A stretch of DNA of 64,000 nt from an uncultured Collinsella sp. (GTDB lineage Bacteria; Actinomycetota; Coriobacteriia; Coriobacteriales; Coriobacteriaceae): the NCBI GenBank assembly GCA_900541145.1, contig UQIH01000009.1, positions 23,824 through 87,823 of the forward strand. The letters are read 5' to 3'. Shown here piece after piece: positions 46,989 to 55,136 of this stretch. Every line of letters starts with the position of its first letter. Position 1 is the stretch's first letter. The translations under genes were made by a program, and so were the position numbers. The notes beneath the pieces were generated by a model. That model was not told where the DNA came from and ran no database searches. It saw nothing but the letters and a program-made list of their open reading frames with translations.

Positions 46989-47903
46989 ATGACTGATGCC
47001 GTTGAGGTTCTGCGAATTGATTCGCTCGAGGACGAGCGGCTTGATGCCTATGTGCGACTGACCGAGCGTGAGCTTCGCTGCGTGCTGGAGCCGCAGAAGG
47101 GCATTTTTATCGCTGAGAGTGCCAAGGTCATCGAGCGTGCGGTTCGCGCCGGATATGAGCCGGTGAGCTTTCTTTTGGGCGAGCGCTGGCTTGACCAGAT
47201 GATGCCGCTGTTTGACCAGCTTGTCGTGCGCGAGGGAGCGGGTCCGGTTCCCGTGTTCGTGGCCTCAATGGAGCTCATGGAGCAGTTGACTGGCTTTAAC
47301 GTGACGCGCGGCGCTCTGGCGGCGTTCCGTCGCCCGCGTCAGATTCCGGTCGATGAGTTCTTGGGCGGCGTCGTCGAGGCGGCGGGGGATCGTTCGGTGC
47401 GCGTGTGCGTGCTTGAGGGTATTGTTGATCACACCAATGTTGGCGCGATTTTCCGCTCGGCTGCCGCATTGAACGTTGACGGTATTTTGGTCAGCCCGAC
47501 GTGCTGCGACCCGCTGTACCGTCGCTCGGCCCGCGTGAGCATGGGCACCGTGTTTCAGGTGCCGTGGACGCGCATTGGCAGCGAGGCTCGTGTGTGGCCG
47601 CATGATGGTCTGAGCGCGTTGCACGATGCCGGTTTTTCGTGTGCCGCTATGGCGTTGACGGACGATTCCGTATCGCTGGACGATCCCGTGCTGCAGGAGA
47701 TTGACCGCTTGGCAATCTTTATGGGTACCGAGGGTGCCGGCTTGGGCGCCAAGACCATTGCCGGCTGTGACCACGCGGTGCGCATTCCGATGGCGCACGG
47801 GGTCGATTCGCTTAACGTGGCCGCGGCGAGCGCCGTCGCCTTTTGGCAGCTGTGCCCGCACGTGAGCAATGAGTATCACTACCAGCCGGGTTTGTATCAC
47901 TAG
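46989..47903 (+). CDS. TrmH/SpoU-family RNA 2'-O-methyltransferase
   Basis: ATG 46989 is preferred; ATG 46956 is possible but has no ribosome binding site. The 304-residue protein has an N-terminal substrate-binding domain and a C-terminal SPOUT domain: 'GIVDHTNVGAIFRSAAALNVDGILVSPT' broken here by conserved positions, 'RRSARVSMGTVFQVPWTRI', 'IFMGTEGAGL' and 'VRIPMAHGVDSLNVAAASA'. These enzymes methylate ribose in rRNA or tRNA from a trefoil-knot SAM site. The target nucleotide cannot be told from sequence. Confidence 0.9.
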   Translation: MTDAVEVLRIDSLEDERLDAYVRLTERELRCVLEPQKGIFIAESAKVIERAVRAGYEPVSFLLGERWLDQMMPLFDQLVVREGAGPVPVFVASMELMEQLTGFNVTRGALAAFRRPRQIPVDEFLGGVVEAAGDRSVRVCVLEGIVDHTNVGAIFRSAAALNVDGILVSPTCCDPLYRRSARVSMGTVFQVPWTRIGSEARVWPHDGLSALHDAGFSCAAMALTDDSVSLDDPVLQEIDRLAIFMGTEGAGLGAKTIAGCDHAVRIPMAHGVDSLNVAAASAVAFWQLCPHVSNEYHYQPGLYH

Positions 47904-47959
47904 GCAGATAGTTTGCACCGGGCTCTGACTCGGGGTGTTTCGGTCGACGTCGGTCGGTG

Positions 47960-47979
47960 CTAAGCTGCTATTAGCTTAG
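47960..47979. promoter_or_regulatory. Palindrome upstream of the MATE gene
   Basis: CTAAGCT (47960-47966) and AGCTTAG (47973-47979) are inverted with a 6-base spacer, about 50 bases before the start of the exporter gene. It may be an operator for a local regulator or a leader hairpin. No regulator gene is adjacent. Confidence 0.4.
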
Positions 47980-48028
47980 GTCTTTAATTACTGTTTTGTC
48001 GGTTGACGTACGCTTTTGGGGAGGGCGT

Positions 48029-49378
48029 GTGGCTAAGAAATCTACGGCTATCGATGTAACGCAGGGTGTTATTTGGCAGCAGCTGCTTTCGCTGTGCGTT
48101 CCCATCTTTTTTAGTTCGTTTTTTCAGCAGGCCTACACGCTTATCGGTACCTATATCGTCGGCCAGTTTGGCGGCAAGCTCGCGCTAGGTGGCATTCAAG
48201 CTACGATGGTGCTCACCGAGCTCTGCATTGGCTTTTGCGTTGGCGTCGGCGCCGGCTGCGCGGTCATTACCGGTCAGTATTTTGGTCAGCACGATGATGA
48301 GCGACTGAGCCGTTCGGTCCATACGGCCATGACGCTCGCGCTGGTGGGCGGTATCGTTTTCTCGATTCTTGGCATAGTGTTCGTTGAGCCCATGCTGGTA
48401 CTTATGAACACTCCGCATGAACTTTTGGCCGAGGGCGTGGCCTATGCTCGTTGCTATTTTGCCGCCATGGTTGCGGCGCTGCTGCTCAATATGGGAACGG
48501 CACTGCTGCGCGCCGTGGGCGACACGCGCGGGCCTGCTGTGATCATCGCTTCCGGCTGCCTTGTTAATGCGGTGCTGGATATCATCTTTGTTGCCGTGCT
48601 TCATATGGAGGCGCTGGGCTGCGGCATCGCGGTGGCGCTGACCATTTGCTCCAACGCCACGATGATCGTGATTCGCATGATGCACGCACCGGGTGCGTGG
48701 CGGCTTTCGCTGTCCAAACTCGGCATTGATCCTGGCATTTGTAAGAGCATGATCTCGTGTGGTCTGCCGCTTGGCTTTCAGTCTGCTGCGTATTCGATTT
48801 CCAACGTTTTGATTCAGGTGTCGGTCAACTCGTTTGGTGCCGATGTCACCACGGCGTGGGGTCTTTCGGGCCGCTTAGATGGCATTGTCTGGATGGTTAC
48901 CGAGGCGCTCGGCGTGTCGATCACCACGTTCTCGGCACAGAACTTTGGCGCGCGCAACTATGAGCGCATGCGCAAGGGCTACCATACGTCGCTCGTGCTG
49001 TCGTTTATGCTCATTGGTGGCCTGTCTGCCGTGCTGCTGGTGTTCTCGGGTCCGTTGTCGCGTCTGTTTGTCGACGATGTTTCGATTTCGGCGTACACCA
49101 CGACGATTCTTCATTTCATCGCGCCGTTCTACGCGATCTTCTCGATTATCGAAAACGCGTCGGGCTCCATTCGCGGTGCCGGCGTGAGCTTGCAGCCCAT
49201 GCTGCTCACGATTTTTGGCACTGTCGTGCTCAGGGTGATCTGGGTGTTTGCGATTATGCCGTTCGATCCGTCGCTTGAGCATCTACTGCTGGTCTACCCC
49301 GTAACCTGGCTCATCACCGCAACCATGTTCACCATCTACCACCACAGCGGCAACTGGCTAGGCCGCGCCACCGCCTAA
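48029..49378 (+). CDS. MATE-family efflux transporter
   Basis: GTG 48029 follows GGGGAGGG. The 449-residue protein has about twelve membrane spans in two related halves and MATE features such as 'VPIFFSSFFQQAYTLIGTYIVG' broken by conserved residues, 'ALLRAVGDTRGPAVI' in the first half and 'IWMVTEALGVSITTFSAQNFGA' in the second. MATE proteins export cationic drugs or metabolites by sodium or proton antiport. The substrate is unknown. Confidence 0.9.
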   Translation: MAKKSTAIDVTQGVIWQQLLSLCVPIFFSSFFQQAYTLIGTYIVGQFGGKLALGGIQATMVLTELCIGFCVGVGAGCAVITGQYFGQHDDERLSRSVHTAMTLALVGGIVFSILGIVFVEPMLVLMNTPHELLAEGVAYARCYFAAMVAALLLNMGTALLRAVGDTRGPAVIIASGCLVNAVLDIIFVAVLHMEALGCGIAVALTICSNATMIVIRMMHAPGAWRLSLSKLGIDPGICKSMISCGLPLGFQSAAYSISNVLIQVSVNSFGADVTTAWGLSGRLDGIVWMVTEALGVSITTFSAQNFGARNYERMRKGYHTSLVLSFMLIGGLSAVLLVFSGPLSRLFVDDVSISAYTTTILHFIAPFYAIFSIIENASGSIRGAGVSLQPMLLTIFGTVVLRVIWVFAIMPFDPSLEHLLLVYPVTWLITATMFTIYHHSGNWLGRATA

Positions 49379-49410
49379 TTGATCCGTAGGGGACGGAGGA
49401 AAACGCACTT

Positions 49411-49454
49411 GGCACTTGGGGACGTTCCTTTTCTGCCGGCACTTTGGGACACTC
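49411..49454 (+). repeat. Left inverted repeat of the RAYT element
   Basis: It consists of two units beginning GGCACTTGGGGACGTTCC and GGCACTTTGGGACACTC. It matches the right repeat in inverse orientation with one mismatch. Confidence 0.85.
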
Positions 49455-49586
49455 CTTGTAAGGCTGTTTCGTCGTTTTTCGGAGAATCTGCCTGGCTTTC
49501 CCTGTAAACTGTCAGCATGGGCTTAGCAAATTAGATCGTCCGCGCCTATCAGATGTTGCCCGGTGGGTTTGTGATGGGAGGGCGAT

Positions 49587-50357
49587 ATGCCAAGAACAGG
49601 TCGAGTCGTTTCGTTGACGGGCTATAACCACATTATCGCACGTGGTAATGGTGGCATCTGCATCTTTGAAGACGACGAAGATCGATATCGGATCCTTACG
49701 TTGTTCGAGGATAAGTTAGTTGGGAATGGTATCGGCGTTATCGCGTGGTGTCTCATGTCGAATCATTTTCATCTTATGGTTGATGATCCTAATGGGAAGA
49801 TATCTTCGTGTATGAGCGGCGTTCTTACGTCGTATGCGATGTATTTCAATCGCAAAACCGACCGAGTTGGGCATTTATTTCAAGATAGATTTACTAATAT
49901 TCCGGTCGAGAATGATGCGCAGGCAATTTCACTTGCGGACTATATTCATATGAATCCGGTCAAGGCGGGCGTTTCGGCCGCCGACAATTATCGTTGGTCC
50001 AGTTATCGGGCTTATGCTTATGGCTACGATTCGTTTGGGTTTTGCGACCCTGGCATTGTTCTGGATCTTGTGGGTGGCTCGCTTGAGTATCGGCACTATT
50101 TTGCCGATCGAATTGACCAGGCACCCTACGATGCTGAACCTCGACCGCGCATTCTGGACGATGAAGCTCTTGAGGTCGCTAAGGGAATTGCTTTCCCCAC
50201 AGCTCTTCCTGAGCTTGCATCCATGAAGCCTTCCGAGCGTAGACCTATTCTCTGCAAAATGAGAAAAGCTGGCCTTACGATTAATCAGATCGTGAGGGTC
50301 GTTGGCATTGGTCGTACGTCTGTTGTTTCTGGTACGGCAGGTTGGAATGAAGGATAG
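49587..50357 (+). CDS. REP-associated tyrosine transposase (RAYT, Y1_Tnp)
   Basis: The 256-residue protein has the HUH motif with His60 and His62 in 'SNHFHLMV', the catalytic Tyr119 in 'DYIHMNPVKAG' and the family-typical 'YRWSSYRAYAYG'. A C-terminal helix-turn-helix-like segment ends with 'INQIVRVVGIGRTSVV'. RAYT enzymes cut and rejoin single-stranded REP hairpins. GGGAGGG precedes the ATG, and a TAAACT box lies upstream at about 49503. All recognised catalytic residues are present, so the enzyme may be active. Confidence 0.9.
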   Translation: MPRTGRVVSLTGYNHIIARGNGGICIFEDDEDRYRILTLFEDKLVGNGIGVIAWCLMSNHFHLMVDDPNGKISSCMSGVLTSYAMYFNRKTDRVGHLFQDRFTNIPVENDAQAISLADYIHMNPVKAGVSAADNYRWSSYRAYAYGYDSFGFCDPGIVLDLVGGSLEYRHYFADRIDQAPYDAEPRPRILDDEALEVAKGIAFPTALPELASMKPSERRPILCKMRKAGLTINQIVRVVGIGRTSVVSGTAGWNEG

Positions 50358-50380
50358 ATTTCTGGACTGTTGGCAAACAT

Positions 50381-50424
50381 GAGTGTCCCCAAGTGCCGGC
50401 AGAAAAGGAACGTCCCCAAGTGCC
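50381..50424 (-). repeat. Right inverted repeat of the RAYT element
   Basis: This is the inverse copy of 49411-49454, ending 4 bases before the stop of the minus-strand corrinoid adenosyltransferase gene. The element therefore lies immediately downstream of that gene. Confidence 0.85.
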
Positions 50425-50427
50425 GGA

Positions 50428-50913
50428 TTAGTATCCGATGCCTTGGCGGGCTAGGAGTCCTTCGTCGAAGTAGTGTTTGATGGGGCGCATTTCGGTGACA
50501 AGGTCGGCGAGGTTCGCGAGGGGCAGCAAGCCCCGGCCGGTGAGCACGAGCTCCGTGGTGGCGGGCTTTATCGCGATCAGCGCTTCGATATCCTCGCGTG
50601 TCACAAAACCTCGGCGCATGGCTTCTCCGAGTTCATCCAAAATCAGAACGTCGACCTGTGATATCTGCTCGCGTGCTAGCTCCAGAATCTGTGCCGCGCA
50701 GGCCTCGGGCGTGTCGTGGTCGGCTTGTACGGTGCGCAGACCCAAACGGGGCGCCGCATCATGCTCGGCGCAGTGAAGTTTCTTGGCAGACTGCAGCCTA
50801 AGAACGTTAAGTCCATAGCCCGTGGCGCGCAGCGCGAGCCCCAGCGCAGCCGTCGTCTTGCCCTTGCCGTCGCCTGTATAGATTTGAACCTTGCCGACTT
50901 ACAGTGATGCCAT
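50428..50913 (-). pseudogene. cobO: Corrinoid adenosyltransferase (CobO/BtuR-type) with in-frame stop at codon 5
   Basis: From ATG 50913, preceded by AAAGGA on the minus strand, the frame reads Met-Ala-Ser-Leu and then TAA (50901-50899). It continues directly with 'VGKVQIYTGDGKGKTTAALG', the CobO N terminus with its P loop. The rest is intact, with 'VLILDELGEAMRRG', 'ELVLTGRG' and 'ADLVTEMRPIKHYF' to the stop at 50428. No ATG, GTG or TTG lies between the stop and the P loop; the first later start (TTG 50745) would lose the ATP site. CobO adenylates cobalamin. The gene appears freshly inactivated, or the stop is a sequencing error or is bypassed. Confidence 0.8.
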
Positions 50914-51005
50914 CTCTGTCCTTTCGTGCCCGGCGTCGGTTTATCGTCGCTCGGGTTGGGTATTCTAGAAACCATTATCAACCCCAGTAGATGGAGTTCA
51001 AGCAG

Positions 51006-52898
51006 ATGGAGATGGATGACAACAAGCGTAGACGGAATATGATCCTCTACGTGCTCATCGCCTTCGTCGTCTACCTCGTGCTCTCGACCGTTCTGTTCCC
51101 CAACATCGGTCACACGCAGCAGATTACGAAGACCGATTACTCGACGTTTGTCAAAGCGCTCGATAAGAAGAGTGTCGACAAGGTCGAGTACAACACGGAC
51201 GATTACTCGATTTATTACACCAAGAAGGGCGAGGACGAGAACATCGCCTATAAGACGACCGGTGTGCCGAACGATGCGGGCTTTACCGATCGCGTGCTTG
51301 AGTCTGGCGCTTCGCTGGAGTCGGTCGTTCCCGATAAAAACTCGGGTTTGATGACCTACTACCTGCTTACGCTCATCCTTCCCATGGCGATTTTCTTCCT
51401 GATCGGCTGGTGGCTCAACCGCCGCATGAAGAAGGCCATGGGTGATGACGGTCCTTCGATGAACTTTGGCGGCGGTGGCTTTGGCGGCGGCGGACTGGGT
51501 AAGTCCGGCGCGCGCGTGATCGCCTCCAAGGACGTGGGCGTGACCTTTAAGGACGTCGCCGGCCAGGAAGAGGCCAAGGAGTCTCTCAAGGAGGTCGTCG
51601 ACTTTCTGGAGAAGCCGCAGCGCTATGAGGAGATCGGCGCCAAGTTGCCGCGCGGTGCTCTCCTTGTTGGCCCTCCGGGTACCGGTAAGACCCTGCTTGC
51701 CAAGGCTGTTGCCGGCGAGGCGGGCGTTCCGTTCTTTAGCATTTCGGGCTCTGAGTTCGTTGAGATGTTTGTCGGTCGCGGCGCTGCTAAGGTTCGTGAC
51801 CTGTTTAAGCAGGCCAAGGAAAAGGCGCCGTGTATCGTCTTTATCGATGAGATCGATACCATCGGTAAGAAGCGCGACGGCGGCGGCTTTAGCGGCAACG
51901 ACGAGCGCGAGCAGACGCTCAATCAGTTGCTGACCGAGATGGATGGATTCGACAACCACAAGGGTATCGTTGTCCTTGCCGCAACAAACCGCCCCGACAG
52001 TCTCGATCCGGCGCTGCTGCGCCCCGGTCGTTTTGACCGCCGCATCCCCGTCGAGTTGCCCGATCTGACCGGCCGTAAGAACATCCTCGAGCTCCACGCC
52101 AAGAGCGTGAAGACCCAACCGCCGATCGATCTGACCGCGATTGCCCGCGCCACGCCCGGTGCCTCGGGCGCCGACCTGGCCAATATCATCAACGAGGGCG
52201 CCCTGCGCGCCGTTCGCGAGGGTCGCAAGCGTGCAACCCAGGACGACTTCGAGGAGTCGGTGGAGGTCGTCATTGCCGGCCAACAGCGTAAGTCCACGGT
52301 GCTTTCCGACCACGAGAAGCAGGTCGTTTCCTACCACGAGATCGGCCATGCCATCGTCGCTGCCCGCCAAAAGGGTTCCGCGCCGGTTACCAAGATCACC
52401 ATCGTGCCGCGCACGAGCGGTGCTCTTGGCTATACCATGCAGGTCGAGGAGGACGAGCGCTTCCTGACCACGCGCCAGGAGGTCTTGGACAAGCTTGCCG
52501 TCTACTGCGGCGGCCGTGCGGCCGAGGAACTCATCTTTGGCGAGATGACGACCGGTGCCGCCAACGATATCGAACAGGCCACCAAGCTCGCCCGCAACAT
52601 GGTGACGCGCTTTGGTATGTCCGACGAGTTTGGCATGATGGCGCTCGGTACCGTGCAGAATGCGTACCTCAACCAGGACACGTCGCTTACCTGCGCTCCC
52701 GGTACGGCCGAGCGCGTGGACGCGATTGTCGCTAAGCTGATCGAGGACGCGCACGATCGCGCCCTGCAGATCCTCAAGGAGAACAAGTTTAAGCTCCATG
52801 AGCTGGCTCGTTATCTGTACAAGAAGGAGACCATTACGGGTGAGGAGTTCATGAACCTCCTCACGCGCGAGAATCCGCTGATGCCCAAGCAGCAGTAA
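51006..52898 (+). CDS. ftsH: ATP-dependent zinc metalloprotease FtsH
   Basis: ATG 51006 has GGAG 9 bases upstream; ATG 50991 is a longer alternative with no visible ribosome binding site. The ~630-residue protein has an N-terminal membrane span ('[20 protein letters not shown]'), an extracytoplasmic domain and a second span. A Gly-rich linker leads to the AAA+ domain with '[16 protein letters not shown]', '[11 protein letters not shown]' and the SRH. The protease domain has the zinc motif HEIGH at about residues 444-448. It degrades membrane and short-lived proteins as a hexamer. Confidence 0.96.
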   Translation: MEMDDNKRRRNMILYVLIAFVVYLVLSTVLFPNIGHTQQITKTDYSTFVKALDKKSVDKVEYNTDDYSIYYTKKGEDENIAYKTTGVPNDAGFTDRVLESGASLESVVPDKNSGLMTYYLLTLILPMAIFFLIGWWLNRRMKKAMGDDGPSMNFGGGGFGGGGLGKSGARVIASKDVGVTFKDVAGQEEAKESLKEVVDFLEKPQRYEEIGAKLPRGALLVGPPGTGKTLLAKAVAGEAGVPFFSISGSEFVEMFVGRGAAKVRDLFKQAKEKAPCIVFIDEIDTIGKKRDGGGFSGNDEREQTLNQLLTEMDGFDNHKGIVVLAATNRPDSLDPALLRPGRFDRRIPVELPDLTGRKNILELHAKSVKTQPPIDLTAIARATPGASGADLANIINEGALRAVREGRKRATQDDFEESVEVVIAGQQRKSTVLSDHEKQVVSYHEIGHAIVAARQKGSAPVTKITIVPRTSGALGYTMQVEEDERFLTTRQEVLDKLAVYCGGRAAEELIFGEMTTGAANDIEQATKLARNMVTRFGMSDEFGMMALGTVQNAYLNQDTSLTCAPGTAERVDAIVAKLIEDAHDRALQILKENKFKLHELARYLYKKETITGEEFMNLLTRENPLMPKQQ

Positions 52899-52924
52899 AG
52901 CCGCGGCCGAGCCAGTAAACGCCG

Positions 52925-52962
52925 ACGCCCCATTTGAGCAGCTTACTCAAATGGGGCGTTTT
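52925..52962 (+). terminator. Terminator of ftsH
   Basis: ACGCCCCATTTGAG (52925-52938) and CTCAAATGGGGCGT (52946-52959) form a perfect 14-bp stem with a 7-base loop, followed by TTTT. Confidence 0.92.
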
Positions 52963-52979
52963 GCTTGAGAGGGATGGAA

Positions 52980-53432
52980 ATGAAGATCGTGGTGAGTGCC
53001 TGTTTGATGGGCGAGAGCTGCAAGTATAACGGGCTCGACAACTATCATCGCGAGTTGGTCGAGGCCTGCGAGCGTACAGGGACCGAGGTCCTCTTGGTGT
53101 GCCCTGAGGTCTTTGGGGGCCTGCCCACGCCGCGCAAGCCGTCCGAGATTGTGAACGGCGAGGTCCGTACCTGCGAGGGCATCTCGGTTGATCGCGAATT
53201 TCGCCTGGGTGCCCAACGTGCGCTCGATATGTGCGAGCAGGAGGGCAGCCCGTCCGAGATCGCTGCATGTATCTTGCAGGACCGCAGTCCCTCGTGCGGC
53301 GCGGGTCGCATCTACGACGGCTCCTTTAGCGGTACGCTCACCGCGGGCAACGGTGTTTTTGTCGATTTGCTGCTGCGTCACGGGTACCGTGTGATTCCGG
53401 CTAGCGAGTTCGACCCCAGCATGTTGAAGTAG
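52980..53432 (+). CDS. DUF523-family protein
   Basis: ATG 52980 follows AGAGGGA. The 150-residue protein starts 'MKIVVSACLMGESCKYNG' and has 'LLVCPEVFGGLPTPR' and 'LQDRSPSCGAGRIYDG', the cysteine-rich signature of DUF523. The conserved cysteines suggest a metal or iron-sulfur site. The function is not known to me. It lies directly after the ftsH terminator. Confidence 0.88.
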   Translation: MKIVVSACLMGESCKYNGLDNYHRELVEACERTGTEVLLVCPEVFGGLPTPRKPSEIVNGEVRTCEGISVDREFRLGAQRALDMCEQEGSPSEIAACILQDRSPSCGAGRIYDGSFSGTLTAGNGVFVDLLLRHGYRVIPASEFDPSMLK

Positions 53433-53437
53433 TAAAT

Positions 53438-53474
53438 AAAAGGGGCGGCCATCGAGTAGATGGTCGCCCCTTTT
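53438..53474. terminator. Bidirectional terminator after the DUF523 gene
   Basis: AAAAGGGGCGGCCATC (53438-53453) and GATGGTCGCCCCTTTT (53459-53474) pair with one G-U. A-tract and T-tract flank the stem, so it could stop transcription from both strands between convergent genes. Confidence 0.88.
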
Positions 53475-53526
53475 GCTGGCAAGCTAAACTATTTCACCAA
53501 TTGTTCAATGGTATTTACCCATATAA

Positions 53527-53554
53527 AACCTGCCAAAATAAACCTGTCACTTTT
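53527..53554 (-). terminator. Terminator-like hairpin of the glycerol-dehydrogenase-like gene
   Basis: On the minus strand AACCTACCAAAA pairs with TTTTGGCAGGTT with one G-U and is followed by TTTATATG. It lies 8 bases after the stop codon. Confidence 0.65.
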
Positions 53555-53561
53555 TGGTAGG

Positions 53562-54650
53562 TTAGGCGAGGAGGGTGTGGCCGTAGGCGTCGGCGGCCTT
53601 GATGGCGGCGGCGAACTTTTCGTCGGTGAAGGGCTCGGGGTTTCCCTGCTTCCACTCGTTGGTGGCGTGTGCGAACTCGCACAGGGCCGGGATGTCTGCC
53701 TCGGAAAGCCCGACCTGCTCAAGCGTCACGGGCAGGCCCATCTGCTTGTTAAAGGCAGCGTAGCGTTCAAGGTTCTCGGTGTCGCCCGTATAGGCAAACA
53801 GGACCAGCACGCCCAGGCTCACGACCTCGCCGTGCAGGTAGGTGCCCTCACGCGGAATGCTGCACGTGGCGTTGTAGAACGCATGTGCCACGCTCGAGTT
53901 GTAGTAGTAATCGTTTTGGTTGGTCAGGTTGGAGACGTAGCCCGTGTTGACCACGATGTCGAGCGCGATCTGCTTGACGGCCTCGCTCGACAGGTCCTGG
54001 CGCACGTCCTCTAGACCCTGGACGCCATAGGTAAACAGCGGCTCGGAGCAGGTATGGGCGAGTGCCAGGCCAAGTCCAGCGGTGTGCTCCAGGTTGCCAG
54101 CGCTCGTGGCGTACTCGACCTCGGGCTGCTTGGACAGGGCATCGCCTACGCCGGCCCAGAAGTACTCCGCCGGAGCCTCGGCGATTATCTTGGGGTTGAT
54201 GAAGATGTGCGCAGGGCGGTTGGGGTACGAATAGCCCTCGAGCGAGCCATCGTCGTTGTAGACAACGGCAATGGCGGTCGCGGCGGAACAGTTAGAGCAA
54301 ATCGTCGGCACCGTAAAGACGATCTTCTTGAGCTCGATGGCTGCGGTCTTGACGGTGTCGAGCGCCTTGCCGCCGCCGCATGCGATAAGCACGTCAGCTT
54401 CCTGACAGGCGGTGGAGTTCACGACCTTGGCGATATTGGCACGCGTGCTGTTGGTGCCATAGACGCGCGTCTCCAGAATCTCGACGTCGGTACCTGCCAG
54501 TGCAGCTTCAATGCCGGGAAGAGCTGCGGCCAGTGCCCGCTTGCCACCGATGATCGCGACCTTGGTCGCTCCGTATTCGGCCAGCGCGCCGGGCAGCTCG
54601 TCAAAGCAATCCTCGCCGACGGTATAGTCGCTCATTCCAATTGTGCGCAT
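53562..54650 (-). CDS. gldA: Glycerol-dehydrogenase-like metal-dependent alcohol dehydrogenase
   Basis: ATG 54650 follows GAAGG on the minus strand. The 362-residue protein is of the iron/zinc-dependent dehydroquinate-synthase-like superfamily. It has the NAD site 'ACGGGKALDTVKTAA', 'VPTICSNCSAATAIAVVY', a metal-ligand Asp in 'AGVGDALSKQPE', and histidines in 'ALAHTCSE' and 'GTYLHGEVVSLG'. Glycerol dehydrogenases of this type convert glycerol to dihydroxyacetone. Other short-chain polyols are possible substrates. The gene is a single unit divergent from ileS. Confidence 0.82.
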   Translation of the reverse strand: MRTIGMSDYTVGEDCFDELPGALAEYGATKVAIIGGKRALAAALPGIEAALAGTDVEILETRVYGTNSTRANIAKVVNSTACQEADVLIACGGGKALDTVKTAAIELKKIVFTVPTICSNCSAATAIAVVYNDDGSLEGYSYPNRPAHIFINPKIIAEAPAEYFWAGVGDALSKQPEVEYATSAGNLEHTAGLGLALAHTCSEPLFTYGVQGLEDVRQDLSSEAVKQIALDIVVNTGYVSNLTNQNDYYYNSSVAHAFYNATCSIPREGTYLHGEVVSLGVLVLFAYTGDTENLERYAAFNKQMGLPVTLEQVGLSEADIPALCEFAHATNEWKQGNPEPFTDEKFAAAIKAADAYGHTLLA

Positions 54651-54796
54651 AGGTACCTTCTTTCGTGAGATAGAGTGCTTTCAGGTATTTTGCTCCTAGA
54701 GCAGGGCTGTAATAGCGAGAAATTTCGAACGTATAAAACCAGTGTTGAGGGTTTTTCGCCGGCGCGGAACGTGCTAGCATACTCCGCATAAGCGTT

Positions 54797-55093
54797 GATG
54801 GGGACGAGTAGTCGGCCGTCCGCATGCTACAGAGAGCGGGGAGCGCTGAGAACCCGTGCATGCGACCGATGAAAATCACCCCGGAGCTGCGGTCCCAACG
54901 GGCGCGCCGTACAGGCACGTCTTAGTAGATATCGCCGAGATGGTCGTCGATACAGGCCAGCCGAGTAACGGATGCGAGCGCGCGATTACGCGGGCGAGGG
55001 CATCTAAGCTGGGTGGTTAAGCGAAGAGCTTTTACGGGCGTATAGCCCGTTTTGTGGCGCTTCGTCCCAGCTTGTAGGGACGGGCGCTTTTTT
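54797..55093 (+). promoter_or_regulatory. T-box riboswitch of ileS with attenuator
   Basis: The leader holds the T-box parts in order: AGTAG at 54808-54812, CAGAGAGC near 54830, a GGGGAGCGCTGAGAACCC-like stretch, and a specifier context GAAAATCAC with the isoleucine codon ATC at 54875-54877. The T-box GGGTGG lies at 55011-55016, followed by TTAAGCG. A terminator follows: GCGC..CGTCCC (55057-55068) with GGGACG.GCGC (55077-55087) and six T residues. Uncharged tRNA-Ile would bind specifier and T-box and block the terminator. TAGCAT at 54775-54780 is a likely -10 element. Confidence 0.88.
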
Positions 55094-55136
55094 GGTGCCC
55101 AACGGGCGTGCGCGCCCACGACATGAAAGGGGTACC

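Larger units (their letters stand above)
49411..50424 (+). mobile_element. RAYT element bounded by 44-bp inverted REP repeats
   Basis: The sequence at 49411-49454 and the reverse complement of 50381-50424 agree at 43 of 44 positions. Each arm holds two direct copies of a GGCACTTGGGGAC-like unit. Between them lies a single RAYT-type transposase gene. A related palindrome occurs at 29156-29203. The enclosed gene is visibly richer in A+T than its neighbours, which suggests acquisition. No flanking target-site duplication is obvious, as expected for this class. Confidence 0.8.

Noticed and set aside
50743..50745. TTG 50745 as the true start of the corrinoid adenosyltransferase
   Set aside because: It would remove the P loop and the first ~57 residues that are clearly conserved upstream, so the longer frame with a nonsense codon describes the locus better.
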